Shown here: positions 19,685 through 26,952 of the stretch, piece by piece
Layout of the letters: each line of letters starts with the position of its first letter
Numbering within the stretch: position 1 is the stretch's first letter
NCBI RefSeq assembly: GCF_023101685.1
Contig: NZ_CP082164.1
Span: 7,502,001 to 7,566,000 of the forward strand
Source of the DNA: Bradyrhizobium sp. 186
GTDB lineage: Bacteria; Pseudomonadota; Alphaproteobacteria; Rhizobiales; Xanthobacteraceae
Length of the DNA: 64,000 nucleotides
Direction of reading: 5' to 3'
Position numbers and translations under genes: made by a program
The notes under the pieces: generated by a model
The model's input: the letters and a program-made list of their open reading frames with translations, nothing else
Told to the model about the DNA's origin: nothing
Databases searched by the model: none

Positions 19685-20065
19685 ATGTTTCGAGAAAGCT
19701 CGCCGATCGCCTATGACGCGCCGGCCGAACTGAAGAAGTGGCCGTCGCTGAAAGGCGAGAGGCAGAAGGACAGAGGTCCGCCCTATATGGTCTATAACGG
19801 CACGCTCGCGGATTGCGTCCGTGAGCTGATGGGAAAGCCGATCAAGGGCATCTCGCTCTACGACATCATGACGAGGCCGCAGCCGGCGTTCGAGCAGACC
19901 GTTCTGTCGCCCGGCGACGCCGCCGAGATCGCGATGCGCAAAGGACTTTCCAAAAGATTAGTTCGAGGCGCGCTTTGCGGCAGGCTTTCCCTGCCGCTTC
20001 GACGAGGACTCCGTCGGCGCATCGAGGAAGACAACCGGCGTGCCGCGCTTGACGTTTTCGCCTAA
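19685..20065 (+). CDS. Hypothetical protein, C-terminus probably shifted by one base
   Basis: The first ~85 residues (MFRESSPIAYDAPAELKKWP then GPPYMVYNGTLADCVRELMG and PQPAFEQTVLSPGDAAEIAMRK) look like a compact real protein of unknown function. The remaining 40 residues are arginine-rich and read through the end of the convergent L,D-transpeptidase remnant. Removing one g from the gg near 19945 would give RKDFPKD and a stop at about 19961, ending the protein before the overlap. I therefore suspect a frameshift in the last codons. Confidence 0.5.
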   Translation: MFRESSPIAYDAPAELKKWPSLKGERQKDRGPPYMVYNGTLADCVRELMGKPIKGISLYDIMTRPQPAFEQTVLSPGDAAEIAMRKGLSKRLVRGALCGRLSLPLRRGLRRRIEEDNRRAALDVFA

Positions 20066-20586
20066 CGTGCGGACGTCCCAATTCGTCAACCTGATGCAGC
20101 CATGGGACGCCGACTTGGTGATCCTGTCGGGCTCCGCCGTTCCGTGGATGCCGTAGCTCTGAGCCGACAGGCCGATCCAGTACGCTCCCACCGGATTGTT
20201 CGGCCCCGGCTTGACGTCGAACGGTTTCCTGGATTTGACGCTGTCGAACTTGTAGTCGGGATTGTAGTGATAGGTCGGTTTGTCGTTGGTCGAGGCGACC
20301 TTGACCGTCCCGCTCGGCGTCGGACGATCCGGGCTGCCGATTGACGCCGGATAGAACGCGACCTGGCGATCGGACCCATCAAACGCCTTCAACGTCCCGC
20401 TCTTCTTATCGATCTCAAGCCGGGCAATGCGCGGCAACTCTCGCCGTGCCGAAACATTCGCAACGGCGATCGTCTCCCCGGCTTTGTCGGCATCACCGCT
20501 GTTGCATCAAGGTTGCCTGCGAGCGCCGGGATGGCAAGCCACAGCAAAATCATCGCGCCGATCATCCACCGCATCATCTTGCGCAT
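19958..20586 (-). pseudogene. L,D-transpeptidase (YkuD) remnant with internal deletion and frameshift
   Basis: The C-terminal 160 residues encode an intact YkuD domain: PSGTVKVAS, SAQSYGIHGT and the catalytic SHGCIRLTNWD. That domain would cross-link peptidoglycan in the periplasm. It has no start or signal peptide in frame except a TTG in mid-domain. A signal peptide (MRKMMRWMIGAMILLWLAIP, ALAGNLDATAV) starts at 20586 in another frame. The domain frame continues backwards as DADKAGETIAVANVSARREL to a stop. The LysM-like or peptidoglycan-binding middle (usually a couple of hundred residues) is missing. This is an inactivated gene. Confidence 0.75.
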
Positions 20587-20754
20587 CCCAATCGCAAATG
20601 ATCCGCAAACGCCCGGAGAGTTTCTCTTCGGGAACACCGTAGTAACACCGGCGGAACCGACGAGATCGCAGCTTTGCCGCAATCGCAGGGTTAAGACGTC
20701 CTTATCGTCGGCGCATCGCCGGCCGTTCACCCACAGTTCGAGGTTGCCCCAGCA

Positions 20755-21708
20755 ATGCGATTTGTCGTCGCGGCTTGCGCCGCGTTTATGGTTCTGATGT
20801 GCGACCTCGATCCGTCGGCGTCCCGGCAAGCATCAACTTTCAACAACTCCGTTCTTCAGAACAATCGAGCCTCCCCACTCGTTCCGGTCGTCGAACTGTT
20901 CCTCGCGAGCGTGCAAGCCATCGAGCTCACCAATGCACGCGCGGCTTATGAGGAGACGGTCGAGCCGCCGCGCCCGGTCGAATCCGTCGCGCCGGCGCCG
21001 GTTTCACCGACCGAACGGTTCTGCCACGCGCTCACGGAAGCGGCTGAGGCCAGCGGCATTCCGGTGCCGTTCTTTGCGCGCCTGCTCTGGCAGGAGAGCC
21101 GCTTTCGCTCCAACGAGGTCAGCGGCGCCGGCGCACAAGGTGTCGCGCAGTTCATGCCGGGAACGGCCGCGGAGGTCGGGCTCGATGACCCCTTCGATCC
21201 CATGAAGGCCTTGCCCGCATCGGCAAAGTTCTTGCGTAAGCTCCGCGACGATTTCGGCAATCTCGGCCTCGCCGCAGCCGCTTACAACGCAGGCCCGGGT
21301 CGCATCCAGAAATGGCTTGCCAAGGAAAGTGGGCTGCCGCGCGAGACGCGCGACTATGTCCGGATCATCACCGGCACGAAAGCGGAGGACTGGATCGAGC
21401 GCTCCGAGGCCCTTGCGATCCGGATCGACCTGCCGCGCGAAGCCCCATGCGAAGGCATCGGCAGCCTTTCCAAGACCAAGGATGTCGCCTGGGTTCCCGT
21501 GAACCTGGCACCTACGGTCACCACCATCATTCGCAAAGCCGAGCAACTGGCGGCGCGATTCACGGCGAACCGTGCGCGCAAGCAGTTCGCATCCATGCTC
21601 CGGAAGAATGTCTCGGCCCATGGCAAGGCGCGCAGCATGATCGCGGCACGCGCGGCCGGAAAGAGTGCGAAGGCCCGCGCCATCCGCGTCGCGTCGCGCG
21701 AGCACTGA
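20755..21708 (+). CDS. Lytic transglycosylase (SLT domain)
   Basis: A 317-residue exported protein with a short hydrophobic start (MRFVVAACAAFMVLMCDLDP). The SLT catalytic domain is near residues 95-220: LLWQESRFRSNEVSGAGAQG holds the catalytic Glu, VAQFMPGTAAEVGLDDPFDP follows, and LGLAAAAYNAGPGRIQKWL holds the conserved AYNAGPG. The C-terminus is basic and alanine-rich. It cleaves peptidoglycan glycan strands in the periplasm. It is divergent from the broken L,D-transpeptidase; the two may once have been co-regulated wall-remodelling genes. Confidence 0.85.
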   Translation: MRFVVAACAAFMVLMCDLDPSASRQASTFNNSVLQNNRASPLVPVVELFLASVQAIELTNARAAYEETVEPPRPVESVAPAPVSPTERFCHALTEAAEASGIPVPFFARLLWQESRFRSNEVSGAGAQGVAQFMPGTAAEVGLDDPFDPMKALPASAKFLRKLRDDFGNLGLAAAAYNAGPGRIQKWLAKESGLPRETRDYVRIITGTKAEDWIERSEALAIRIDLPREAPCEGIGSLSKTKDVAWVPVNLAPTVTTIIRKAEQLAARFTANRARKQFASMLRKNVSAHGKARSMIAARAAGKSAKARAIRVASREH

Positions 21709-21726
21709 TTGATCAGGCCGGACGCC

Positions 21727-22710
21727 TCAATCGGATTTGATGTTCGCCGCCGCCACCACCTCGGCAAGCTCCTTCGTCTCCTTCGTGATCTTCGCAGCGT
21801 ACTCGGCCGGGCTGAGCACGGAGACCACGCCTTGCGTCTCCAACCGTTCCCGCAACACCGGATCATTGGCGGCCGCGATGATCTCCCGATGCAGCATCTC
21901 GAGGATCGGCACGGGTGTCGCCTTGGGCATGAAGAAGCCGACCCAGAATGAGAGATCGAAGCCGGGATAGCCGGCTTCCGCAACGGTCGGCACGTCGGGC
22001 AACGACGACAGCCGCTCGACTGACGACACCGCGAGCGCGCGCAGCTTTCCATCCCTGACCAGCGGCACGGCGGAGAGCGGATCGAACACCGCCAAAACCT
22101 CCTGCGCGAGGATGCCGACCTCGGACGCCGCACCGCCGCGATAGGGCACGTGGATCATCTTGATGCCGGCGCGCTGGCCGAGCAGCTCCATCGCGAGATG
22201 GGCGAGGTTGCCGTTGCCGCCAGAGCCGTAAGCGAGTTCGCCCGGCTTGGCCTTCGCGGCGGCGACGAGATCGGCCACGGTCCTGATGTCGGCGGTCTTG
22301 GGAATCTCCGGATTGACCACGAGAACGAGCGGCGCCGAGACGACAGTGGTCAGCGGGGCGAAGTCCGCTTGCGGGTTGTAACGAATGTCCTTGAACAGCG
22401 TCTTGTTGAGGGTGATCGTGGATGAGTTGCAGGCCAGCATCGTGTAGCCGTCCGCTTCCGCATGCGCCACGCCCTCGGCCGCGATCATGCCGTTGGCGCC
22501 GGCGCGGTTCTCGACTACGAAGGGCTGCCCGAGCTTGTTGCCGAGCCGGTCGGCGATGATGCGCGCGACCACGTCGACCGGACCGCCCGCGCTGAAGCCA
22601 ACCATGATCTTGACCGGGCGCGTCGGATATTTTTGCGCATCGGCCTGCGCCGCCAGCGTCGAAACGCACAGTCCGCCGATGACCGCCAGCAGGCGAAGCC
22701 TTCGTTGCAT
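21727..22710 (-). CDS. Tripartite tricarboxylate transporter substrate-binding protein (TctC/Bug family)
   Basis: A periplasmic binding protein of 327 residues. The signal peptide is MQRRLRLLAVIGGLCVSTLA ending AQADA. Family landmarks follow: YPTRPVKIMVGFSAGGPVDV, PFVVENRAGANGMIAAEGVA, LAYGSGGNGNLAHLAMELLG and IKMIHVPYRGGAASEVGILA. The start is the ATG at 22710; the frame stays open upstream but the extra residues are non-native. No TctA/TctB membrane subunits are adjacent, which is usual for orphan Bug proteins in this group. It likely binds a carboxylate. Confidence 0.86.
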   Translation of the reverse strand: MQRRLRLLAVIGGLCVSTLAAQADAQKYPTRPVKIMVGFSAGGPVDVVARIIADRLGNKLGQPFVVENRAGANGMIAAEGVAHAEADGYTMLACNSSTITLNKTLFKDIRYNPQADFAPLTTVVSAPLVLVVNPEIPKTADIRTVADLVAAAKAKPGELAYGSGGNGNLAHLAMELLGQRAGIKMIHVPYRGGAASEVGILAQEVLAVFDPLSAVPLVRDGKLRALAVSSVERLSSLPDVPTVAEAGYPGFDLSFWVGFFMPKATPVPILEMLHREIIAAANDPVLRERLETQGVVSVLSPAEYAAKITKETKELAEVVAAANIKSD

Positions 22711-22918
22711 TCGTTCTCTCCCCAGACGTCGACGCCGCCTGTGCATGTTGTTGGTGCGACGCGTTCGGCGATCATGATGAGCGGCCGTACTGATTTTCGC
22801 AATCGTGTTTCCACGCACGCGACATGCTCGACAATTCCGCCGCACGGCAAGCGAAGGCCGCCGCCAAACAAAAAATGCTAAAACAACCCCATGCACAGTA
22901 GCCGACGCTAGCCAGAAC

Positions 22919-22978
22919 AAGGACTTGCGCGGGGCAAGGACTTGCAGGGCAGACTTGCACGGGGGAAGGATTTGCGCG
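22919..22978. repeat. Four imperfect ~16-bp direct repeats
   Basis: The motif aaggacttgc with a g-rich tail recurs at 22919, 22936, about 22950 (agacttgc) and 22966 (aaggatttgc). The surrounding 22711-23186 stretch has no other gene I can support. The repeats lie between the divergent TctC gene and the phage-like pair. Confidence 0.5.
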
Positions 22979-23186
22979 TCCCGCAAAGGCCTTTGACACG
23001 TCGGGCAAAACACCGGCAGGATGGCATCATCGCGAGAGCCGTCAGCGCCTGCCCCACCCGGCCCCGGGCGCTTCGACAGCACTGCGCGAAAAACCCGACA
23101 TCTCAAAATCGTACAGCGCGCCACAGCGAGCGGCTTGATCCGCACGGAACGCGCCCGCGCGTCTGCGCCAACGAAGGACACAGGAC

Positions 23187-23790
23187 ATGACGACATCCCC
23201 GAAACGCAACACGACGGCATCGATCGCCACAAACAATCACGCCGGGTTCGCCTCAAGCCCGCGGGTCAAACTCTCCCGGAGGCGAATTTCGATCGACCAT
23301 CCGGACCCGCGCGCCGGCGAACGACTGCTGGCCGATGCGCTGGGTGCCGTCGACCGCGACGTTGGATCGCCTGCTCAAGCAATTGGTGAAGGCCAGCGTG
23401 ATCGGCCAAAAACCGGATGAAGCCAATCTCGCCTTCATGATCTCGATGATGAAGAGCATCGGCCCGCGGGATTCCATCGAGGCCATGCTGGCGGCCCAGA
23501 TGGTGTGCGTTCACGTCGCCGCGATGCGATGCGCCTGTCGCCTCGCCTGCACTATCGACATCCAGCAGCAGGAGAGCGCCACGCGCGCACTCGGCCGGCT
23601 CATGCGCATTTTTCCGGCCCAGGTCGAGGCGCTCAGCCGCTACCGCAACAATGGCGAACGCGGCATCACCGTGCAGAACCTGTCGGTGCAGGATGGTGGG
23701 AAGGCGATCGTGGGGAATGTCACCCAGCATGCGAGCGTGCTCGTGTCGGAGCCGAAGCGGGGCGACGCAAGGCAAGGCGCCACCGCATGA
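23187..23790 (+). pseudogene. Conserved hypothetical protein interrupted by a frameshift
   Basis: The first part (MTTSPKRNTTASIATNNHAG to DHPDPRAGERLLADALGAVD) and the second part (LDRLLKQLVKASVIGQKPDE, SIEAMLAAQMVCVHVAAMRC, NLSVQDGGKAIVGNVTQHAS) are in different frames. They join near 23365-23372. Together they make a protein of about 200 residues with a helical middle and a short beta C-terminus. I know similar proteins only as hypothetical, phage-associated ones. The stop overlaps the next gene as ATGA, so the second half is still coupled to it. Confidence 0.6.
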
Positions 23791-24056
23791 CCGGCGGCCA
23801 CGCCCGCAACACCGTCCCGATGCTGGCAAGCCCGCGCTGCGGCGCCCGGACCCGCAGCGGCGGCACGTGTCGTTCGCCGGCCGCGCACGACAAGGCGCGA
23901 TGCCGCATGCACGGCGGCACGCCGAGATCCGGCGCACCTCGGGGAAACCGGAATGCGTGCAAGCATGGGCTGTTCACGAGGGATGCGAGCGCCGAGCGAA
24001 GACAGGTCCGGCTGATGCTTGATGAGGCGCGGAAGCTGTTGCGGGAGTTGAAATAA
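23787..24056 (+). CDS. Small Cys/His protein with HGG...GAPRGNRNA motif
   Basis: An 89-residue protein beginning MTGGHARNTVPMLASPRCGA. Cysteines at RCGARTRSGGTC and ARCRMHGG could form a zinc-binding knuckle. The motif MHGGTPRSGAPRGNRNACKH followed by GLFT is a conserved signature in small proteins often found beside phage or terminase-type genes. The C-terminus is helical and charged. It is translationally coupled to the frameshifted gene before it. The role is unknown; a nucleic-acid-binding or phage-remnant role is a guess. Confidence 0.6.
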   Translation: MTGGHARNTVPMLASPRCGARTRSGGTCRSPAAHDKARCRMHGGTPRSGAPRGNRNACKHGLFTRDASAERRQVRLMLDEARKLLRELK

Positions 24057-24201
24057 GGCGAGCGTCCCCCGTTCCCGCCGAGCATCGGTGCGTCAGTTCT
24101 ATGGATACCAGCGTGCATCGAGGTGCTCGCCCAAGCCGCTAACATCAAGAAGGGGCGCGACCACTGCGATACGCGCCCCTTCCAAAGATCCACGCGCGCT
24201 G

Positions 24202-24483
24202 TCAGACGGGCCTGCACCTGTTCCTGCCGTTGTAGTTTAAGCACTGCATTTTGCGCGGTTTGCCGAGCCCCGTGGACCGCCCAGGAAGGCGGTTAACGGG
24301 ATGGCCCGCGCTGTCATAGACGGGGCGCCGGACGACGTTCGAGGCCAGCACAATGCTCGACTCCGACGCAATCGGGAGGAGAGGTGCCGCCATCGCGGAC
24401 ACTGGGTGTACGATGGCGACAAATGTTGCGCTGGCAACGGTGGCGACCGCGCATGCGATCGAAAATCTTCTGGTCTTTGTCAT
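24202..24483 (-). CDS. Small exported hypothetical protein
   Basis: A 93-residue protein with a signal peptide (MTKTRRFSIACAVATVASAT then FVAIVHPVSAMA). The short mature part includes SIVLASNVVRRPVYDSAGHP and ends KMQCLNYNGRNRCRPV with two cysteines. I recognise no domain. It is the first of the exported small proteins in this region that has a CGATCG-centred palindrome in front of it (24554-24571, about 80 bases upstream). The start is chosen at the ATG giving the signal peptide. Confidence 0.6.
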   Translation of the reverse strand: MTKTRRFSIACAVATVASATFVAIVHPVSAMAAPLLPIASESSIVLASNVVRRPVYDSAGHPVNRLPGRSTGLGKPRKMQCLNYNGRNRCRPV

Positions 24484-24553
24484 GGTTGTCGTAGCTCTCC
24501 GTCCGGCTTCCATTAATCCCCGATCAAGAATTGCATGGGACGAGTGAGCACGC

Positions 24554-24571
24554 GTCCTCCGATCGGTGGAC
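24554..24571 (-). promoter_or_regulatory. CGATCG-centred palindrome, site A
   Basis: The sequence gtcctccgatcggtggac has one arm mismatch around a cgatcg core. It is one of five related sites and lies about 80 bases upstream of the 24483 start. See the finding on the shared palindrome. Confidence 0.4.
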
Positions 24572-24594
24572 CTGCCCTCCGAGATAAGCAAAAA

Positions 24595-24622
24595 ATCGCA
24601 GCGCGAAAATTCGCGCTGCGAT
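24595..24622 (-). terminator. Perfect hairpin downstream of the 295-residue exported protein gene
   Basis: The arms atcgcagcgcga and tcgcgctgcgat flank an aaat loop, 28 bases after the stop of the gene at 24650-25537. On the minus strand the hairpin is followed by a T-rich tttttgctta. It has a near copy at 26228-26260. Confidence 0.6.
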
Positions 24623-24649
24623 CCTGCTTCGGTTCACGCTTGTTTCGAT

Positions 24650-25537
24650 TTAGTGCGGCTTGCGGTCGTTGCCGCCATTCGTGGACCGTGCTGAACCCGA
24701 CCCACCCGCCGTTTTTTGTGTCTGGGTCATGGTCACGCCACCTCCGCCACCCGATGCCTTTCGATGATCGCGGATAGCCGGCTCTGCCCCGTTGCTGGGT
24801 GGAGCATTCGTGCTGACCGTTCCAATGGGAGCTGCGGGCGGCGGACCGCCGGGCGTTGGGGCAGTAGCGGTACCTTGGCGATGATCGTTGACGACGGGAG
24901 CGGCGTTACCCAACGCGTCGCTGTTGCGATGGCCGGTCGGTTGGGGCACCGGTTGGCCCGCTGCGACCGCTCTGTCGCGGACGACCTTGTCGCGCCTCAG
25001 AGCGTACTCGTTTTTCGCAGTTGCCGGATTGGCGTATGCGGCATTGACGCCCGCGGCCTTAAGTTGTCGGGCTAATTCAGGATCCCAGACGTGATAACGG
25101 GCCCCGTTCGGCGCCAAAATCATCTGTCCGTTTTCGGTCGGAACGCCCTGCTTGACTGTATAGGTGCTGGTGCCCGCCCCATCTGTAACGACGACCGTGG
25201 TGTACTGGCCGTTCCAGCCCCGGTTCGGGTCGTCGTCGATGACACCCTTGCCGTTGCCCTTGCCTCCACCCGTTCCTCCCTTGTTAGTCTCCTTGCCTCC
25301 TGCCCCGCGGCCTCTCACGTCTTCGCCTTCATATCCCCTCTTTCTATTCCTGTTTTCGCACGCTTTCTCTGCTATGTTGCAGGCCCCGAACGAAGCCAAT
25401 TTTTCGCCGTCGCGAATGCAATGGTTGAATCTTGCCGAGCAGTTTTCGGGCTCGGCAAAGGCCAACTGGGTGAAGGCCCCGAAGCTGATCAGCGTGAGCG
25501 CGATGGCGAGTGTGGCTTGGTGTGAAAACTTGCGCAT
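24650..25537 (-). CDS. Exported glycine/asparagine-rich hypothetical protein
   Basis: A 295-residue protein with signal peptide MRKFSHQATLAIALTLISFG and AFTQLAFAEP. An N-terminal cysteine motif follows (CSARFNHCIRDGEK, ACNIAEKACENRN). A glycine-rich basic linker (GGKETNKGGTGGGKGNGKG) precedes a small beta-like segment (GQYTTVVVTDGAGTSTYTVK). The C-terminal half is proline/glycine-rich and probably disordered. No known domain is visible. It looks like a secreted or periplasmic structural protein. Its terminator-like hairpin and part of its 3' end recur as a remnant at 26218-26345. Site B lies about 110 bases upstream. Confidence 0.6.
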   Translation of the reverse strand: MRKFSHQATLAIALTLISFGAFTQLAFAEPENCSARFNHCIRDGEKLASFGACNIAEKACENRNRKRGYEGEDVRGRGAGGKETNKGGTGGGKGNGKGVIDDDPNRGWNGQYTTVVVTDGAGTSTYTVKQGVPTENGQMILAPNGARYHVWDPELARQLKAAGVNAAYANPATAKNEYALRRDKVVRDRAVAAGQPVPQPTGHRNSDALGNAAPVVNDHRQGTATAPTPGGPPPAAPIGTVSTNAPPSNGAEPAIRDHRKASGGGGGVTMTQTQKTAGGSGSARSTNGGNDRKPH

Positions 25538-25640
25538 TCTGAGTCTCCGGTTGGTTCACAGTCTGTCCTGACTGTGGAATTGTTAGAATTACCCACCCCA
25601 TCAGCGCTGCCCGCATCATGGCCGTTTGCCGATCGCGCCG

Positions 25641-25660
25641 CGTCCTGCGATCGGGGGATA
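25641..25660 (-). promoter_or_regulatory. CGATCG-centred palindrome, site B
   Basis: The sequence cgtcctgcgatcgggggata matches the shared motif, with the core cgatcg at 25648-25653. It lies about 110 bases upstream of the gene starting at 25537. Confidence 0.4.
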
Positions 25661-25738
25661 CTCGCGCGAACCGATGGATCGTCGTCGCTAGGCCCGCTTC
25701 GCCTACATTCATGTTTTCGATCAAATTATGCGGCCGTC

Positions 25739-25758
25739 CATCCCTCGATCGGAGGATT
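25739..25758 (+). promoter_or_regulatory. CGATCG-centred palindrome, site C
   Basis: The sequence catccctcgatcggaggatt has the core cgatcg at 25746-25751. It lies about 135 bases upstream of the plus-strand gene starting at 25884, so this copy faces the other way from the others. Confidence 0.4.
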
Positions 25759-25883
25759 TGGCACTGACCGTTTTCCATCAGGATCGCGGTGAAACTCGCG
25801 GGATTTTCCCGGAGTTGCATTCAACGATCGATCAACGGCATTCGTCGAAACGCCGCAAGTGATCGAGCAAACAGGAAACGACT

Positions 25884-26147
25884 ATGCTGAAGAACCACGT
25901 AACAACACCCCGTATCCTTGCCACGCTTGCGGCGGGATTCATTCTGATGGCAGCGACGGAAGGTGCGCTCGCCCGGGTCAACACCGGCACCCGCCCGATT
26001 AGCACCAGCGCCGGCAAAGCTTTTGGCATCAATGCCGGTGTCGGCAAAGGCGTCGGCGCAGATGGCGGCGTTGCCATGGGCGGCAGCAGCGGTGCAGTTG
26101 TCCCCAAGCCGCCGCGGTTCCATCACCCCTTCCCTCCGCGTGATTAA
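25884..26147 (+). CDS. Small exported glycine-rich protein
   Basis: An 87-residue protein with signal peptide (ILATLAAGFILMAATEGALA). The mature part has a repetitive glycine/valine/alanine stretch (AGKAFGINAGVGKGVGADGG then VAMGGSSGAVV) and a basic-aromatic tail PRFHHPFPPRD. No known domain is visible. The composition resembles secreted glycine-rich peptides. A hairpin that may terminate it lies at 26228-26260. Site C is upstream. Confidence 0.55.
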   Translation: MLKNHVTTPRILATLAAGFILMAATEGALARVNTGTRPISTSAGKAFGINAGVGKGVGADGGVAMGGSSGAVVPKPPRFHHPFPPRD

Positions 26148-26217
26148 CTGACGTCAGCTCGCGACTGTCGGCGCCGCTTCAAGCCGTAGCCGGCAGTCGC
26201 CGCCGTTTTCGACGATA

Positions 26218-26345
26218 AGCACAAGCAGAAACGCAGCGCGAAATTTTCGCGCTGCGTTTCCGTTTCAACTTGTTCGATTTGTTGCGGGCTTGCGGCCGGT
26301 GCTCCACATGCTGTCCTGCCCGTGGAATTGGCCGAACCACTCGCC
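26218..26345. repeat. Hairpin plus collapsed remnant of a paralogue of the 24650-25537 gene
   Basis: The perfect hairpin 26228-26260 (arms gaaacgcagcgcgaaa and tttcgcgctgcgtttc) resembles the one at 24595-24622. It is followed by cttgttcgatttgttgcggg and cttgcggccgg, which match the sequence past the other hairpin and the last codons of that gene. Next comes ctgtcctgcccgtggaattg, which matches ctgtcctgactgtggaattg just upstream of that gene's start at 25565. The coding body between the two is missing. The hairpin probably also terminates the 25884 gene. Confidence 0.55.
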
Positions 26346-26348
26346 CGG

Positions 26349-26774
26349 CTAGCCGCCCGGCTGCGGCCCGACTACACCGCGTCGAAATAGATCTGATTGT
26401 TGCGACGTCCGCCCCGGATGCTTTCCGATAATGGGCGGGCTTTCATAGCGGCTATGCCTGTGCCGGCGCTCGTAGCGATACCGGTCGCCATGTTTGTGAC
26501 TTGAGCTGCCGTCATGGCCCACACGACCGTCACCTTTTCCGGGAATGGGAACGGGAGGAAGAGGCTTGCCGATCGGACCGCCGGGAGCGGGTTTTTCAAC
26601 GAGGAGAGCGGTGCCGCCACCTCCCGACTGGATCTTGGCTCCGGTGTTGCCGGTGCCGGGTCGGGCACCATTTCCTGCAGACGCATCACCCGTCGCCACG
26701 GCCAGGGCGATACCGACCATGAGCACCGGAAGAAGCCGGATCGACATGGCAAAACTTTTAGGTGTCTTCATCAA
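26349..26774 (-). CDS. Exported Gly/Pro/His-rich hypothetical protein
   Basis: A 141-residue protein with signal peptide (MSIRLLPVLMVGIALAVATG ending DASAG). The mature part is GNGARPGTGNTGAKIQSGGG, a proline-rich stretch (APGGPIGKPLPPVPIPGKGD), and a histidine/arginine/tyrosine-rich region (SSSHKHGDRYRYERRHRHSR). No domain is recognised. The His-rich tail could bind metal, but that is a guess. Two start choices exist (26774 or the inner ATG at 26747), and both keep the signal peptide. Site D lies about 100-130 bases upstream. Confidence 0.55.
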   Translation of the reverse strand: MMKTPKSFAMSIRLLPVLMVGIALAVATGDASAGNGARPGTGNTGAKIQSGGGGTALLVEKPAPGGPIGKPLPPVPIPGKGDGRVGHDGSSSHKHGDRYRYERRHRHSRYESPPIIGKHPGRTSQQSDLFRRGVVGPQPGG

Positions 26775-26875
26775 CTATCCTCTCGCTGATTTGGCGGGCG
26801 CGACGTGCTGCCTGCTAAAAAAATCCTGAACTCATTCAGAACAAGATTCGGCCGGACCCTAGGGCGGTGCTGAAA

Positions 26876-26907
26876 GGCCCGCGTCCTGCGATCGGAGGAC
26901 GCGGGCC
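26876..26907. promoter_or_regulatory. Perfect palindrome, site D (also possible terminator of the luxR-type gene)
   Basis: Twelve-base perfect arms (ggcccgcgtcct and aggacgcgggcc) flank gcgatcgg. It lies 46 bases after the LuxR-type gene stop and about 100 bases before the exported protein gene starting at 26774. It could therefore serve as a terminator, an operator or both. On the minus strand it is followed by tttcagc. Confidence 0.5.
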
Positions 26908-26952
26908 GAGAAAGCGACATGGCGATCTTTTTGGGTCTGCGCGGTATCCGGA

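Noticed and set aside
22919..22978. CRISPR array
   Set aside because: There are only four imperfect 16-base units with no unique spacers and no cas genes nearby.
21727..23256. Extended TctC protein starting at 23256
   Set aside because: The upstream residues are arginine-rich noise; a normal signal peptide begins at 22710.
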